A stretch of DNA of 64,000 nucleotides from Vibrio inusitatus (GTDB lineage Bacteria > Pseudomonadota > Gammaproteobacteria > Enterobacterales > Vibrionaceae): assembly GCA_024346935.1 (NCBI GenBank), contig AP024878.1:2046001-2110000 (forward strand), in the 5' to 3' direction. The notes beneath the pieces are model-generated. The model saw nothing but the letters and a program-made list of their open reading frames with translations, searched no databases and had not been told where the DNA came from. Made by a program: the position numbers and the translations under genes. Of this stretch, positions 1-8,123 are shown piece by piece; position 1 is the stretch's first letter, and the number at the start of each line of letters is the position of its first letter.

Positions 1-794
1 CGAATTCCCTAGGCGGTATTACAGGAAGAATTAGTGGTGGGTTAATTGCCGATCACTACAGCGTGGCGACGGCGATTCAAGTCGCTCTAGTATTTACATT
101 AGCCGGTGCTTTGCTCGTAGGTTACCTATTGCCAAAACAACAGGGCTTTACCCCTTCTTCTGCAAGTTTTCATCATCAACACAGAGCGATAATCAGCCAC
201 TTCAAAAACCAGAGAGTATGGATTGCGATGCTCATTGGAGGCATTAATTTTTCGTTGTTTGTAAACTTATACTCTGTAATGGGGTTTCGCTTAGTCGGCG
301 CTCCGCACAATGTTCCTGTTGGTTTAGCTTCACTGATTTTTGTCTGCTATTTAGCCGGAACTTTTAGTTCTAAATGTGCAGGGCATTGGACCCGTCACTT
401 CTCTCCAATTCAAGGTATGTTTTTAGGTTCGTTACTCAGTATGCTTGGAATGTGGATTGCCTTACTAGAGCACCTTGGTGCCATGATGATAGGGCTTCTT
501 TTAATTAGTTTTGGGGCTTTTTTCACTCATACCCTTGCCTATGGATGGGTTGGCCGCAAAGCGATACACGCCAAAGCAACAGCAACCGCGTTATACCTTG
601 TTCATTACTACATTGGAGGGAGTTTAGGTGGGTTCTTGCTGCTTTATTGTTGGCAGCATGGTGGCTGGGCAACCGTTGTGTTTGGTGGCACAGCACTTTT
701 CATCGTGATGTTTTTTGCCATAAGCCATCTTAAGCGAATAGACAAGCACGAATCATCTAACGATAAAGGCATTTTCATTTCTAAACGAACGTGA
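1..794 (+). CDS. MFS transporter, YnfM-like (5' end outside window)
   Basis: C-terminal part of a major facilitator superfamily exporter in the inner membrane. The frame is open to the left edge, so the gene starts before the window. The first visible residues (GRISGGLIADHYS) resemble the loop 2-3 motif of MFS proteins. About seven hydrophobic segments follow, roughly the second half of a 12-helix protein. The end of the protein, with YGWVG, then ATALYLVHYYIGGS, looks like the YnfM/arabinose-efflux group; this is recognition by eye. Substrate unknown. No clear terminator follows. The family call is firm, the subfamily less so. Confidence 0.8.
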   Translation, partial: NSLGGITGRISGGLIADHYSVATAIQVALVFTLAGALLVGYLLPKQQGFTPSSASFHHQHRAIISHFKNQRVWIAMLIGGINFSLFVNLYSVMGFRLVGAPHNVPVGLASLIFVCYLAGTFSSKCAGHWTRHFSPIQGMFLGSLLSMLGMWIALLEHLGAMMIGLLLISFGAFFTHTLAYGWVGRKAIHAKATATALYLVHYYIGGSLGGFLLLYCWQHGGWATVVFGGTALFIVMFFAISHLKRIDKHESSNDKGIFISKRT

Positions 795-916
795 CGTAGC
801 TCATCGAGCACTCAACTCACCAGAGCACTGTTACGGTCTGTTGCAAAATTGACAAACAAACCTTGAACGAATGCTTATAATGGCGCTTTCTTCCATTAAT
901 TGATGACGTATAGACA

Positions 917-1249
917 ATGAAAAAGAGCCTTATTGCTTTGTTTTTATTAATTTTAACTGGATGTACGCACAATCAAGCTAAACACGTAAATGCCAATACC
1001 TCCGCGATAAATATCTATCCACAGTACATGTCTAATATCCAGCTTTGCGATACTTTGTACTACGGTCGTCGCTCTAACCAAACTCAAGCGGCGATAGGTG
1101 CTGAGTTCAATCGAAGAGGCCTTTCCAAAAGTTGGTGCCAACGAGAAACCAATAAGCTTTACATGATCCACGCTTACGAGTATCTATCTAAGAAGCTGGA
1201 TAGTAAGTCCAACAACCAAGGCTCTCCTGTAGTTTTGCCAGCGAATTAG
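917..1249 (+). CDS. Small outer-membrane lipoprotein, unknown function
   Basis: A 110-residue protein starting with a short lipoprotein signal: two lysines, a hydrophobic stretch, then the lipobox LTGC with Cys16 as the lipidated residue. Residue +2 is Thr, not Asp, so sorting to the outer membrane is expected. The mature part has two further cysteines in a short region rich in Arg and Tyr (LCDTLYYGRRSN, then KSWCQRE), which could form a disulfide in the periplasm. I do not recognise the family. A TATAAT-like -10 lies at 876-881 but without a well placed -35. It stands alone between the MFS gene and the convergent pdxY. Confidence 0.65.
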   Translation: MKKSLIALFLLILTGCTHNQAKHVNANTSAINIYPQYMSNIQLCDTLYYGRRSNQTQAAIGAEFNRRGLSKSWCQRETNKLYMIHAYEYLSKKLDSKSNNQGSPVVLPAN

Positions 1250-1287
1250 TCACACTCTCCTACCATTATAAAAAGAAAGGCTCAATT

Positions 1288-2145
1288 TTAGGCTAGGCGT
1301 AATGCAGCGAAATATTCTTTCGGCTCAACGAGACTTTGCTGCGCTGCCACTGTCTGCAATTCCCACTCACCGCTATCTGATGTCTCTTTCAATACAGCAA
1401 AGCAAGCATTATTAGCATGGACAAAGGCCTCAACAGCCGGCAAGCCTTTAAGCAAACCACCAGTAAATAGCGCAGAAATAAGGTCACCAACGCCAACAGG
1501 CTGACGTTCAAAACTTAGCAATGGACGCTCAACCATATAGAAACCTTCTTTTGTTGCTAGTATCATAATGAACTGGTCACTTGAGATGCTATGCAGATGC
1601 TTGACCAATACCACCTTTGGTCCCTGTGTGAGCGCTTTTTGACACGCTGCTATAGCATCGTCTAAACAAGAAATCTTCATCTGCGTGAAACAGCTTAGCT
1701 CGAATTGATTAGGGACTATAACGTCCGCCGCCGGCATTAAATGATTCACAAGATCTCCGGTGACCTCTTCGCTTACCACACAGCCTTTCTCTGCATCACC
1801 CATCACAGGATCACACACATAAATTGCTTCTGGATTAGCACTTCTTACCTCATTTACCAACTTCAACACTTCGTGAGTTTGACCAGAGCTTCCCAAATAT
1901 CCCGACAAAACTGCATGACACTTTTCAAGAGCATCGATGTTACTGAGTCCCTGTCGTAATTCACCGATAGTGCTTGGGTCAAACTTATCCCCTGTCCAGC
2001 CTTGCGGATATTGTGTGTGGTTAGAGAATTGAACCGTATGAATAGGCCATACATTGAAGCCTAATCGTTGTAACGGGAATACCGCAGAGCTGTTCCCTGC
2101 GCTGCCATACACAACGTGTGATTGGATAGAAATAATGCCTTTCAT
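1288..2145 (-). CDS. pdxY: Pyridoxal kinase PdxY
   Basis: Phosphorylates pyridoxal with ATP to give PLP in the vitamin B6 salvage pathway; cytoplasmic. The N-terminus [17 protein letters not shown] followed by [15 protein letters not shown] is the typical PdxY substrate-binding region, and [12 protein letters not shown] carries the catalytic Asp of the ribokinase-like fold. A longer frame begins at a TTG at 2181, but the ATG at 2145 gives a 285-residue protein close to the E. coli length (287), and the PdxY homology begins right there. It is divergent from the LysR gene at 2467. Several PLP enzymes lie in the window (5708, 44270), but no operon link is visible. Confidence 0.93.
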   Translation of the reverse strand: MKGIISIQSHVVYGSAGNSSAVFPLQRLGFNVWPIHTVQFSNHTQYPQGWTGDKFDPSTIGELRQGLSNIDALEKCHAVLSGYLGSSGQTHEVLKLVNEVRSANPEAIYVCDPVMGDAEKGCVVSEEVTGDLVNHLMPAADVIVPNQFELSCFTQMKISCLDDAIAACQKALTQGPKVVLVKHLHSISSDQFIMILATKEGFYMVERPLLSFERQPVGVGDLISALFTGGLLKGLPAVEAFVHANNACFAVLKETSDSGEWELQTVAAQQSLVEPKEYFAALRLA

Positions 2146-2466
2146 AGTGTTGGTCTCATCGTTATTGGGGGTTATCAGCAATCGATAATAAAACTCTGAC
2201 TGTTTGAACGATGAAATGATAAGCGATGAATACTGGATGATATTAATCCTACTTGATGGACTGAATCATCAGAAATTAATTACGAGTAGATTAAGACTAA
2301 CAACCAAACAATCTTGGAATAGTTCGGTTCAATAAGCTATCTGCCTATGATGGCAGGCAAACGACCACTGCATTACTCAATAATGAATTGTCGCTATGTC
2401 ACGACTTGCCACCTCAACGAAAAACACTATATTGATTAATATATTGTCAATTTTTGGTTGAGTATC
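2146..2466. other. Divergent intergenic region pdxY / lysR
   Basis: 321 bp holding the control regions of pdxY (leftward) and the LysR gene (rightward). A hairpin-forming CTGCC-tatgat-GGCAG lies near 2341-2356, and a T-N11-A type palindrome (2431-2451) sits just before the LysR start. No small gene was seen. Confidence 0.5.
2431..2451. promoter_or_regulatory. Candidate LysR-type operator ATTGA-N11-TCAAT
   Basis: The arms ATTGA (2431-2435) and TCAAT (2447-2451) are exact inverted repeats separated by 11 bases and contain the T-N11-A core typical of LysR-family sites. It lies 15 bp before the LysR ATG, a position that would suit autorepression. The pattern is seen; the binding is inferred. Confidence 0.4.
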
Positions 2467-3405
2467 ATGTTGCTAAATGATCTTAAGGTCGTACTTAAAG
2501 TGGCTGAGTTTAGAAGCATCACCGCCGCAGCCAATAGTCTCGATATGCAGATGGCAACTGCGAGTGCTGCCATTAAGCGCGTCGAAAAAGCAATAGGTGT
2601 GGAATTATTTATTCGCACTACTCGTCAATTACGGCTATCCCCCGCAGGAGAACGATATTTGCCTCAGTGTGAAAAGGCCTTACAGTTACTTGACGCTGCG
2701 CAGTCCAACATCCAAGAAGATCTTGATGTGCTTGGTGGCGAAATCCGTATTGCGCTGTCATCGGATCTTGGACGCAACGTGATCACTCCTTGGATTGATG
2801 ACTTCCTCAATGACCACCCTGAAGTAACGTTACGCAGTAATATTAGTGATAGCAATGTCGATTTCTATCGTGATTCAGTAGATATGGCACTTCGTTATGG
2901 CTCACCAACGGATGCCAGCATGTATGGCTTTAAGATTTGCAATGTCCCTCGTCTGCTCTGTGCCTCACCAAGCTATATAAAGACACATGGTGCTCCAAGC
3001 CATCCCGATGACCTCAAAAATCACAACGGTTTGTTCTATCAACTGGGCGATATTATCCAAGATGAATGGCGCTTTAAAAAAGATGAGCTCTCTTTCAAGG
3101 TTAAACTAAAAGGAAATCGAGCTTCTAACGATGGTGACCTTGTTAGACGCTGGTGTGTCTCTGGGCACGGATTCGCAATTAAGTCCTGCTTAGATATGGC
3201 AGACGATTTACTCTCGGGGCGCACCGTCAATGTACTCACTGATTTCCAGCCTACTCCCACAGAGCTGTGGCTAGTTTGCCCCAGTCGTCAGTCCATCACG
3301 CCGACTGTCCGTTTGCTTCGTGATTTCTTTAGAAAACAGACACGCTTTTTGTTAGTGCAACTCATTGAAAAGAAGATCCTATCTCCAGATGCACTCAACC
3401 ATTGA
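2467..3405 (+). CDS. LysR-family transcriptional regulator (CrgA/DmlR-like)
   Basis: 312-residue DNA-binding regulator. The N-terminal winged helix-turn-helix (about residues 1-60) is clear: FRSITAAANSLDMQMATASAAIKRVEKAIGVELFIRTT, here with ATAS in place of the usual S-x-V-S. The rest is the two-lobed effector-binding domain, with the ALRYG pattern seen in the CrgA/DmlR group. A TTG at 2458 in the same frame is the alternative start; the ATG at 2467 is preferred, though neither has a strong ribosome binding site. It is divergent from pdxY and upstream of the hydroxyacid dehydrogenase at 3666, so either may be a target. Effector unknown. Confidence 0.88.
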   Translation: MLLNDLKVVLKVAEFRSITAAANSLDMQMATASAAIKRVEKAIGVELFIRTTRQLRLSPAGERYLPQCEKALQLLDAAQSNIQEDLDVLGGEIRIALSSDLGRNVITPWIDDFLNDHPEVTLRSNISDSNVDFYRDSVDMALRYGSPTDASMYGFKICNVPRLLCASPSYIKTHGAPSHPDDLKNHNGLFYQLGDIIQDEWRFKKDELSFKVKLKGNRASNDGDLVRRWCVSGHGFAIKSCLDMADDLLSGRTVNVLTDFQPTPTELWLVCPSRQSITPTVRLLRDFFRKQTRFLLVQLIEKKILSPDALNH

Positions 3406-3665
3406 GCTAGTGCTTTAATATGACCTAATCGTTAGAACACATACGAAATAAAAAATCGACTCGGTTATCTATGTGATCTGATGCTCATTTTTTGTGGCAA
3501 ACCACACATTTCAGACACACTTCGTTACCTTAAGACTAATCATCGTTTAAAAAATTTGAGTTTGGTCTACATTTCTTTTAAATCTACGATTGATTAAATC
3601 TTAACGGGCGTATATCCTTTGCCCCAACAAATAAATCATACAATAGTATATTTTCGGAGTTAGAC

Positions 3666-4547
3666 ATGACTAAACCTGTAATTGGTTTTATCGGCCTTGG
3701 CCTTATGGGCGGCAACATGGTTGAAAACCTACAAACTCGCGGTTACGAAGTAAACGTAATGGACCTAAACAAAGATGCAGTTGCAGCTGTTCTAGCTCGT
3801 GGCAATGCATCTGAAGCAACTTCTGGTAAAGAACTTGCTGAAAAATCTGACATCGTAATGCTATGTCTAACAACTTCTGCAGTTGTTGAGAAAGTAGTTT
3901 ACGGCGAGACTGGTATCCTAGCGGGTATGTCTGAAGGCAAAACACTAATCGACTTCGGTACTTCTATCCCAGCTTCTACTAAGAAGATTGGTGCTGATCT
4001 AGCAGCTAAAGGCGCTGGCATGATCGATGCTCCTCTAGGTCGTACTCCTGCTCACGCTAAAGATGGTCTTCTAAACATCATGGCTGCTGGCGACATCGAT
4101 ACTTTCAACAAAGTTAAGCCAGTTCTTGAAGAGCAAGGCGAAAACGTATTCCACCTAGGCACTCTAGGTTCAGGTCACGTGACTAAGCTAGTTAACAACT
4201 TCATGGGTATGACTACTGTTGCTACTATGTCTCAAGCGTTCGCAGTTGCTAAACTAGCAGGCGTTGACGGTCAGCAACTATTTGACATCATGTCAGCTGG
4301 TCCATCTAACTCTCCGTTCATGCAGTTCTGTAAGTTCTACGCTGTAGACGGCGAAGAAAAACTAGGCTTCTCTGTTGCTAACGCAAACAAAGACCTTGGC
4401 TACTTCCTTGCACTATGTGAAGAGCTAGGTACTGAGTCTCTAATCGCTCAAGGTACTTCTACTAGCCTACAAGCTGCTGTTGATGCAGGCATGGGTAACA
4501 ACGACGTACCAGTAATCTTCGACTACTTCACTAACCTAAAGAAGTAA
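3666..4547 (+). CDS. Beta-hydroxyacid dehydrogenase (HIBADH / tartronate semialdehyde reductase family)
   Basis: NAD(P)-dependent oxidoreductase of 293 residues. The Rossmann motif GFIGLGLMGGNM is at residues 7-18. The substrate loop reads DAPLGRTPAHAK instead of the DAPVSGG of most 3-hydroxyisobutyrate dehydrogenases; E. coli sulfolactaldehyde reductase YihU also has GRT here. The catalytic Lys lies in KLVNNFMGM. A good ribosome binding site (GGAGTT) precedes the ATG and a strong terminator follows, so it is probably monocistronic. Codon use is strongly biased (GCT, CTA, AAC, GGT dominate), like ackA and pta and unlike its neighbours, suggesting high expression. Substrate not determined. Confidence 0.8.
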   Translation: MTKPVIGFIGLGLMGGNMVENLQTRGYEVNVMDLNKDAVAAVLARGNASEATSGKELAEKSDIVMLCLTTSAVVEKVVYGETGILAGMSEGKTLIDFGTSIPASTKKIGADLAAKGAGMIDAPLGRTPAHAKDGLLNIMAAGDIDTFNKVKPVLEEQGENVFHLGTLGSGHVTKLVNNFMGMTTVATMSQAFAVAKLAGVDGQQLFDIMSAGPSNSPFMQFCKFYAVDGEEKLGFSVANANKDLGYFLALCEELGTESLIAQGTSTSLQAAVDAGMGNNDVPVIFDYFTNLKK

Positions 4548-4576
4548 TTAGAAGATAAACCTAACGGTTTGAATTG

Positions 4577-4612
4577 AGCCTTACTGTTGCTTTGCGATAG
4601 TAAGGCTTTTTT
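4577..4612 (+). terminator. Rho-independent terminator after the 3666 dehydrogenase
   Basis: Arms AGCCTTACT (4577-4585) and AGTAAGGCT (4599-4607) pair perfectly and are followed by a run of six or more T. It ends the dehydrogenase transcript. Confidence 0.85.
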
Positions 4613-4642
4613 GTATGTGTAGGAAAACACACTGAGCAGAAA

Positions 4643-5080
4643 CTAGAATCCACGTTGCTTCCAAAACTGAGCCTCATCACGGCCCACAACACGAAATGTC
4701 TTTTCTGCAATAACCTTACCTTGCATCTCAAGTACCATGCGCCACTCACCTAGGTTACTCTCCAAACCATCAATGGGGTGTAATAGCTGAATCGTATCCC
4801 CTAGATAGAAATTCCAATCATTACTGCGTACATAGATCTCTCCGTCAAAAGGTGCTAGTACCTTACCTTTCTTGTTGATGATACCAGGATGATAGATGCA
4901 GTAATTAAGTAAGGCTCCTTTGGCCTTTTTGATATTGACGATAAAACCAAACTCAACCCCCTCTTCCGCCGTTACTGTATTAGTAAACTGAGTAATCTTT
5001 GGAAGATCTTTAGAGTCGGCATCCCAATGAGAGTAGATACCATAAGAGGTTGTTTCGATGATGGGAGTGCGCTTTGCCAA
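4643..5080 (-). CDS. DUF3859 domain protein
   Basis: 145-residue cytoplasmic protein with no signal peptide or membrane segment. The middle (EFGFIVNIKKAKG, then IYHPGI, PFDGEIYV, WNFYLGDTI) and the end (IAEKTFRVV) match my recollection of DUF3859 proteins of Vibrio and relatives, predicted beta-rich and of unknown function. No ATG is available at the N-terminus; the start is TTG at 5080, giving MAKRTPI as in homologues. It stands alone, convergent with the dehydrogenase gene across a terminator. Family call is from memory of sequence pattern. Confidence 0.65.
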   Translation of the reverse strand: MAKRTPIIETTSYGIYSHWDADSKDLPKITQFTNTVTAEEGVEFGFIVNIKKAKGALLNYCIYHPGIINKKGKVLAPFDGEIYVRSNDWNFYLGDTIQLLHPIDGLESNLGEWRMVLEMQGKVIAEKTFRVVGRDEAQFWKQRGF

Positions 5081-5707
5081 GATTTATTCTCTATAAGTAA
5101 AAGCATTATTATACACTGCTACTCATCAGTAAATGACCCCAAACAGTCCCGACTAAGTGGAAATAAGCATTCTTACACGACTAGGTTGTTAACCCTTCTA
5201 TAAACAAAACTTGTTATCGTTCATCCAGCTCGTTTGAAACGAATTCTGGTTATCGATGAAACAGGCTTCTTTTTATTAATTGTTTAGTTCTTAATTGCTT
5301 AGTTCTACATCGTTAAGGGGGATTAAATACCGTTGAGATCACACTTCGAAACCAGCTGCAACACCAGGCATATCAATTGTTTCACTTTGTAAATATAATT
5401 ACAGTGAATGTATCTAAGAATAATAAATATCTCATCCCATAATGGATGAAATCTACACGATATTATGACTCGCTATTTTCCACTGTTATTACCTACATTC
5501 ATTAAAAGTGTGGAAATTGCGATTAAGACTTTAAATATCAATTAGATAGTAAATATCATGAATTATGGTAGTCATTAAATTCTTTGGGCTATAGTTAATT
5601 AATCATGCTTATAAATTAGCCACAAAGAATCTCGTACTGTTATTTAAATGAACATTACATTAATTTTTTGTTACATATATTACTAACTCTACTAAAGGAA
5701 TTAAATA
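5081..5707. other. Long AT-rich intergenic region before the Tat/PLP gene
   Basis: 627 bp without a convincing gene. It is very AT-rich toward the right end, with a loose inverted repeat (TTTTCCACT near 5474 against AGTGTGGAAA near 5510). The ribosome binding site AAAGGAAT lies just before the ATG at 5708. The length suggests a regulated promoter, but no specific operator was recognised. Confidence 0.4.
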
Positions 5708-7129
5708 ATGAGTGAAACCAAGTCGAAGTTTAATCGCAGGGACTTTCTAAAAGGCGGCGCAGGTGTTGCAGTTGCAGGATTAGGCTCTACTCTTTTTTCT
5801 ACCAACGCGGCGGCACAAAAGCCTAGCTTTCCTGGTAACAACTCTTCCTCTGATAAAAATTTTTGGAAAAAGGTTCAAAAAGAGTTCACCTTGGCGAAAG
5901 ACAGTGTCTACATGAACGTCGGTACAACGGGTTCAATGCCTAAGAGTGTCATGCAGACATTCACAGAAAATAACGAAATCGTTGCTAAATACCCGTGGGA
6001 CATGCAAAACAAATTTGGAAGCTGGCCTTATGTCTCTGACATGGTTGCAGATATCGCTCCTGGATTTGGCGCCGATGAAAACGAAATCGTCCTGAGTCGT
6101 AATACTACTGACGGTATGATCACTGTGATTAGCGGTTTAGATTTTAAAGAAGGCGATATCATCATCACAACGCATCATGAGCATATTGGTGGCACTTCCC
6201 CTTTGTTCGTCGCTGCAGATCGCGTTGGTGCCACTGTGATAGAAATCGAGATCCCCGTGTACACGGGTGAGCGAGAGCTAACAAAACGAGATTATGTAAA
6301 GGTATTTGAAGACGCTATTGCTCAGTACAACACTAACGGTAACGTACGCCTTATCATGTTCTCACATATCCCATACAAAACCGGGACTCTACTGCCAGCT
6401 AAAGAAATCTGTGCTGTAGCTAGTAAAGAAGGTATTCCAACCCTAGTTGATGCCGCTCATACTATCGGAATGATGAACATTGATCTGCACGATATGGATT
6501 GTGATTTTTATGCAGGCTCTGGTCACAAGTGGCAATGTGGTCCTGGTGCAACTGGCATCCTGTATATTAGAGACGAAGCTCAGCGCCTCCTTAATTTCTG
6601 GCCAGAAGACCGCCGTCCTTTCTACTGCGTGAATTCATCTTTAGGTGAAGATAGATACGCTATGTACTACGGTCTAGCGAAGCGCTTACAATATGTGGGC
6701 AACGATCACTATCCAGCAAAACAAGCACTGACCGATTCTTGTAAGCTTTGGGATGAAATTGGTCGTGACAAAATCGAAGAGCGCGTGCTTGATCTCAGTG
6801 CCTTGTGTAAAGCTGAGCTCGCCAAGCAATTATCAGATGGTAGATTTTACTGCCCGCCAAATCGCGAGCTATCTAGTGGTTTAACCACGTTTGACCCATT
6901 CGATGGTGATGCAGGTGATTTCGATGATATTGGTAAGCGTTTAACAGAATTTCGTGATCGCCTTCGTGAAGAATACGGATACATCATCCGTACCACTAAC
7001 TTCCCATTGCATCTAGGTGATACTACTGATACTTATGCATTACGTATCTCGACTCACCTATTCCATGATGAAGATGAAATACAAGGATTAGTTGACGCTA
7101 TGGCACATTTGACCCAGCGTATGAGCTAA
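5708..7129 (+). CDS. Tat-exported class V aminotransferase / isopenicillin N epimerase-like PLP enzyme
   Basis: 473 residues. The N-terminus carries a twin-arginine signal: NRRDFLKG with Arg10-Arg11, a hydrophobic stretch, and an AAA cleavage site at about 34-36, so the folded, cofactor-loaded enzyme should go to the periplasm. The body is fold-type I PLP enzyme: SRNTTDG, TTHHEH, then LVDAAHTIG with Asp248, and SGHKWQCGPG with Lys274 as the expected Schiff-base lysine. The overall pattern is closest to the isopenicillin N epimerase/cysteine desulfurase-like group, but the reaction cannot be told. It is followed after 61 bp by a periplasmic binding protein and a GGDEF-EAL gene, suggesting its substrate or product is the sensed ligand (inference). 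Confidence 0.85.
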   Translation: MSETKSKFNRRDFLKGGAGVAVAGLGSTLFSTNAAAQKPSFPGNNSSSDKNFWKKVQKEFTLAKDSVYMNVGTTGSMPKSVMQTFTENNEIVAKYPWDMQNKFGSWPYVSDMVADIAPGFGADENEIVLSRNTTDGMITVISGLDFKEGDIIITTHHEHIGGTSPLFVAADRVGATVIEIEIPVYTGERELTKRDYVKVFEDAIAQYNTNGNVRLIMFSHIPYKTGTLLPAKEICAVASKEGIPTLVDAAHTIGMMNIDLHDMDCDFYAGSGHKWQCGPGATGILYIRDEAQRLLNFWPEDRRPFYCVNSSLGEDRYAMYYGLAKRLQYVGNDHYPAKQALTDSCKLWDEIGRDKIEERVLDLSALCKAELAKQLSDGRFYCPPNRELSSGLTTFDPFDGDAGDFDDIGKRLTEFRDRLREEYGYIIRTTNFPLHLGDTTDTYALRISTHLFHDEDEIQGLVDAMAHLTQRMS

Positions 7130-7136
7130 GAAAAAT

Positions 7137-7163
7137 AGGGCTCGCTTGGCTTAGGCGGGCCCT
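7137..7163 (+). terminator. Hairpin between the PLP enzyme and the binding protein
   Basis: GGGCTCGC (7138-7145) pairs with GCGGGCCC (7155-7162) with one G-T pair. No real T-run follows (CTTAAATTATT), so it may be a weak terminator or an mRNA stabiliser that sets different levels for the upstream and downstream genes. Confidence 0.4.
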
Positions 7164-7190
7164 TAAATTATTAATCCAAGGATGACTATA

Positions 7191-8123
7191 ATGATAAAAA
7201 AGACTCGGCTTTTAACTATCGTCAGTGCCCTCTGCTTGGCTATGCTTTTTAGTATCAAATCTAGCCATGCCTATGATTTAAAAGAAGTTCAGGAAGCAGG
7301 CGTCATTCGTCATATTGGTATCCCATACGCCAACTTTGTTAGCTACATCAATAGAGATGGACTTTACTCTGCCCGTGGACTTGATATTGAGCTTATTCAA
7401 GGTTTCGCTGAATACATTGGTGTAGAGTACGAATTTGTGCCTAGTACTTGGAGTACCGCATTTGGTCAACTAACTGGCAAAGACGCCATATTTAAAGACA
7501 ACAGCATACAATATGGTAATGAAGTTCCTATTACTGGTGATGTTATTTCAAATGGCGCAACCATCCTGCCATGGCGAAAAGAACTCGTAGACTTTTCCGA
7601 TGATTATTTCCCATCCGCTGTTTGGTTAGTCTCGCGCTCCGACTCAAAACTAAAGCCTATCACCCCAAGCGGTTCAGTAGATAACGATATTCTTCAAGTC
7701 AAACAACTGCTCAACGGACAAGATGTATTGGCTATGGAGCAAACCTGTCTAGATCCGAATCTATACAATCTTTATGATACCGGTGCTAATGTTATTCTTC
7801 CGGAAAAAGCGCGCAAACTGAATGAGATGGTACCCGCTATATTAAACGAAGATGCTGATAACACCTTGCTTGATGTCCCTGATACGCTAATAGCACTCGA
7901 AAAATGGCCAGGAGAAATTAAGGTAATAGGCCCTGTATCTGAAAAGCAATTCATGGCAGCAGGCTTTCGTAAAACCTCACCTAACCTACGCAAAGCCTTT
8001 AATGACTATTTGAGCAAAATAAGGCGTGACGGCACCTATAATCAACTGGTCGAAAAATACTACCCATCAGTATTTTATTTTTACAGTGATTACTTTGACT
8101 CTCTCGAGAACAGCGATATATGA
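7191..8123 (+). CDS. Periplasmic solute-binding protein (SBP_bac_3 type) paired with GGDEF-EAL
   Basis: 310-residue exported protein: signal peptide of about 27 residues ending SHA, then an amino-acid-type binding fold. The segment ATILPWRKELVDFS corresponds to the family's TxxR-x-x-x-V-D-F-S, and Arg129 is at the place that holds the ligand carboxylate in amino-acid binders, so a carboxylated ligand is likely. The ATG at 7182 sits directly on the AAGGA; the ATG at 7191 is 8 nt from it and is the better start. No ABC permease or ATPase follows. Instead its last codons overlap the start of a membrane GGDEF-EAL gene, the arrangement of NspS-MbaA in V. cholerae, though NspS is PotD-like. A sensory role is inferred. 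Confidence 0.82.
   Translation: MIKKTRLLTIVSALCLAMLFSIKSSHAYDLKEVQEAGVIRHIGIPYANFVSYINRDGLYSARGLDIELIQGFAEYIGVEYEFVPSTWSTAFGQLTGKDAIFKDNSIQYGNEVPITGDVISNGATILPWRKELVDFSDDYFPSAVWLVSRSDSKLKPITPSGSVDNDILQVKQLLNGQDVLAMEQTCLDPNLYNLYDTGANVILPEKARKLNEMVPAILNEDADNTLLDVPDTLIALEKWPGEIKVIGPVSEKQFMAAGFRKTSPNLRKAFNDYLSKIRRDGTYNQLVEKYYPSVFYFYSDYFDSLENSDI

Noticed and set aside
3493..3506. TGTGG-caaa-CCACA palindrome as a CRP site
   Set aside because: Spacer is 4 rather than 6 and the core differs from TGTGA/TCACA; left uncalled.
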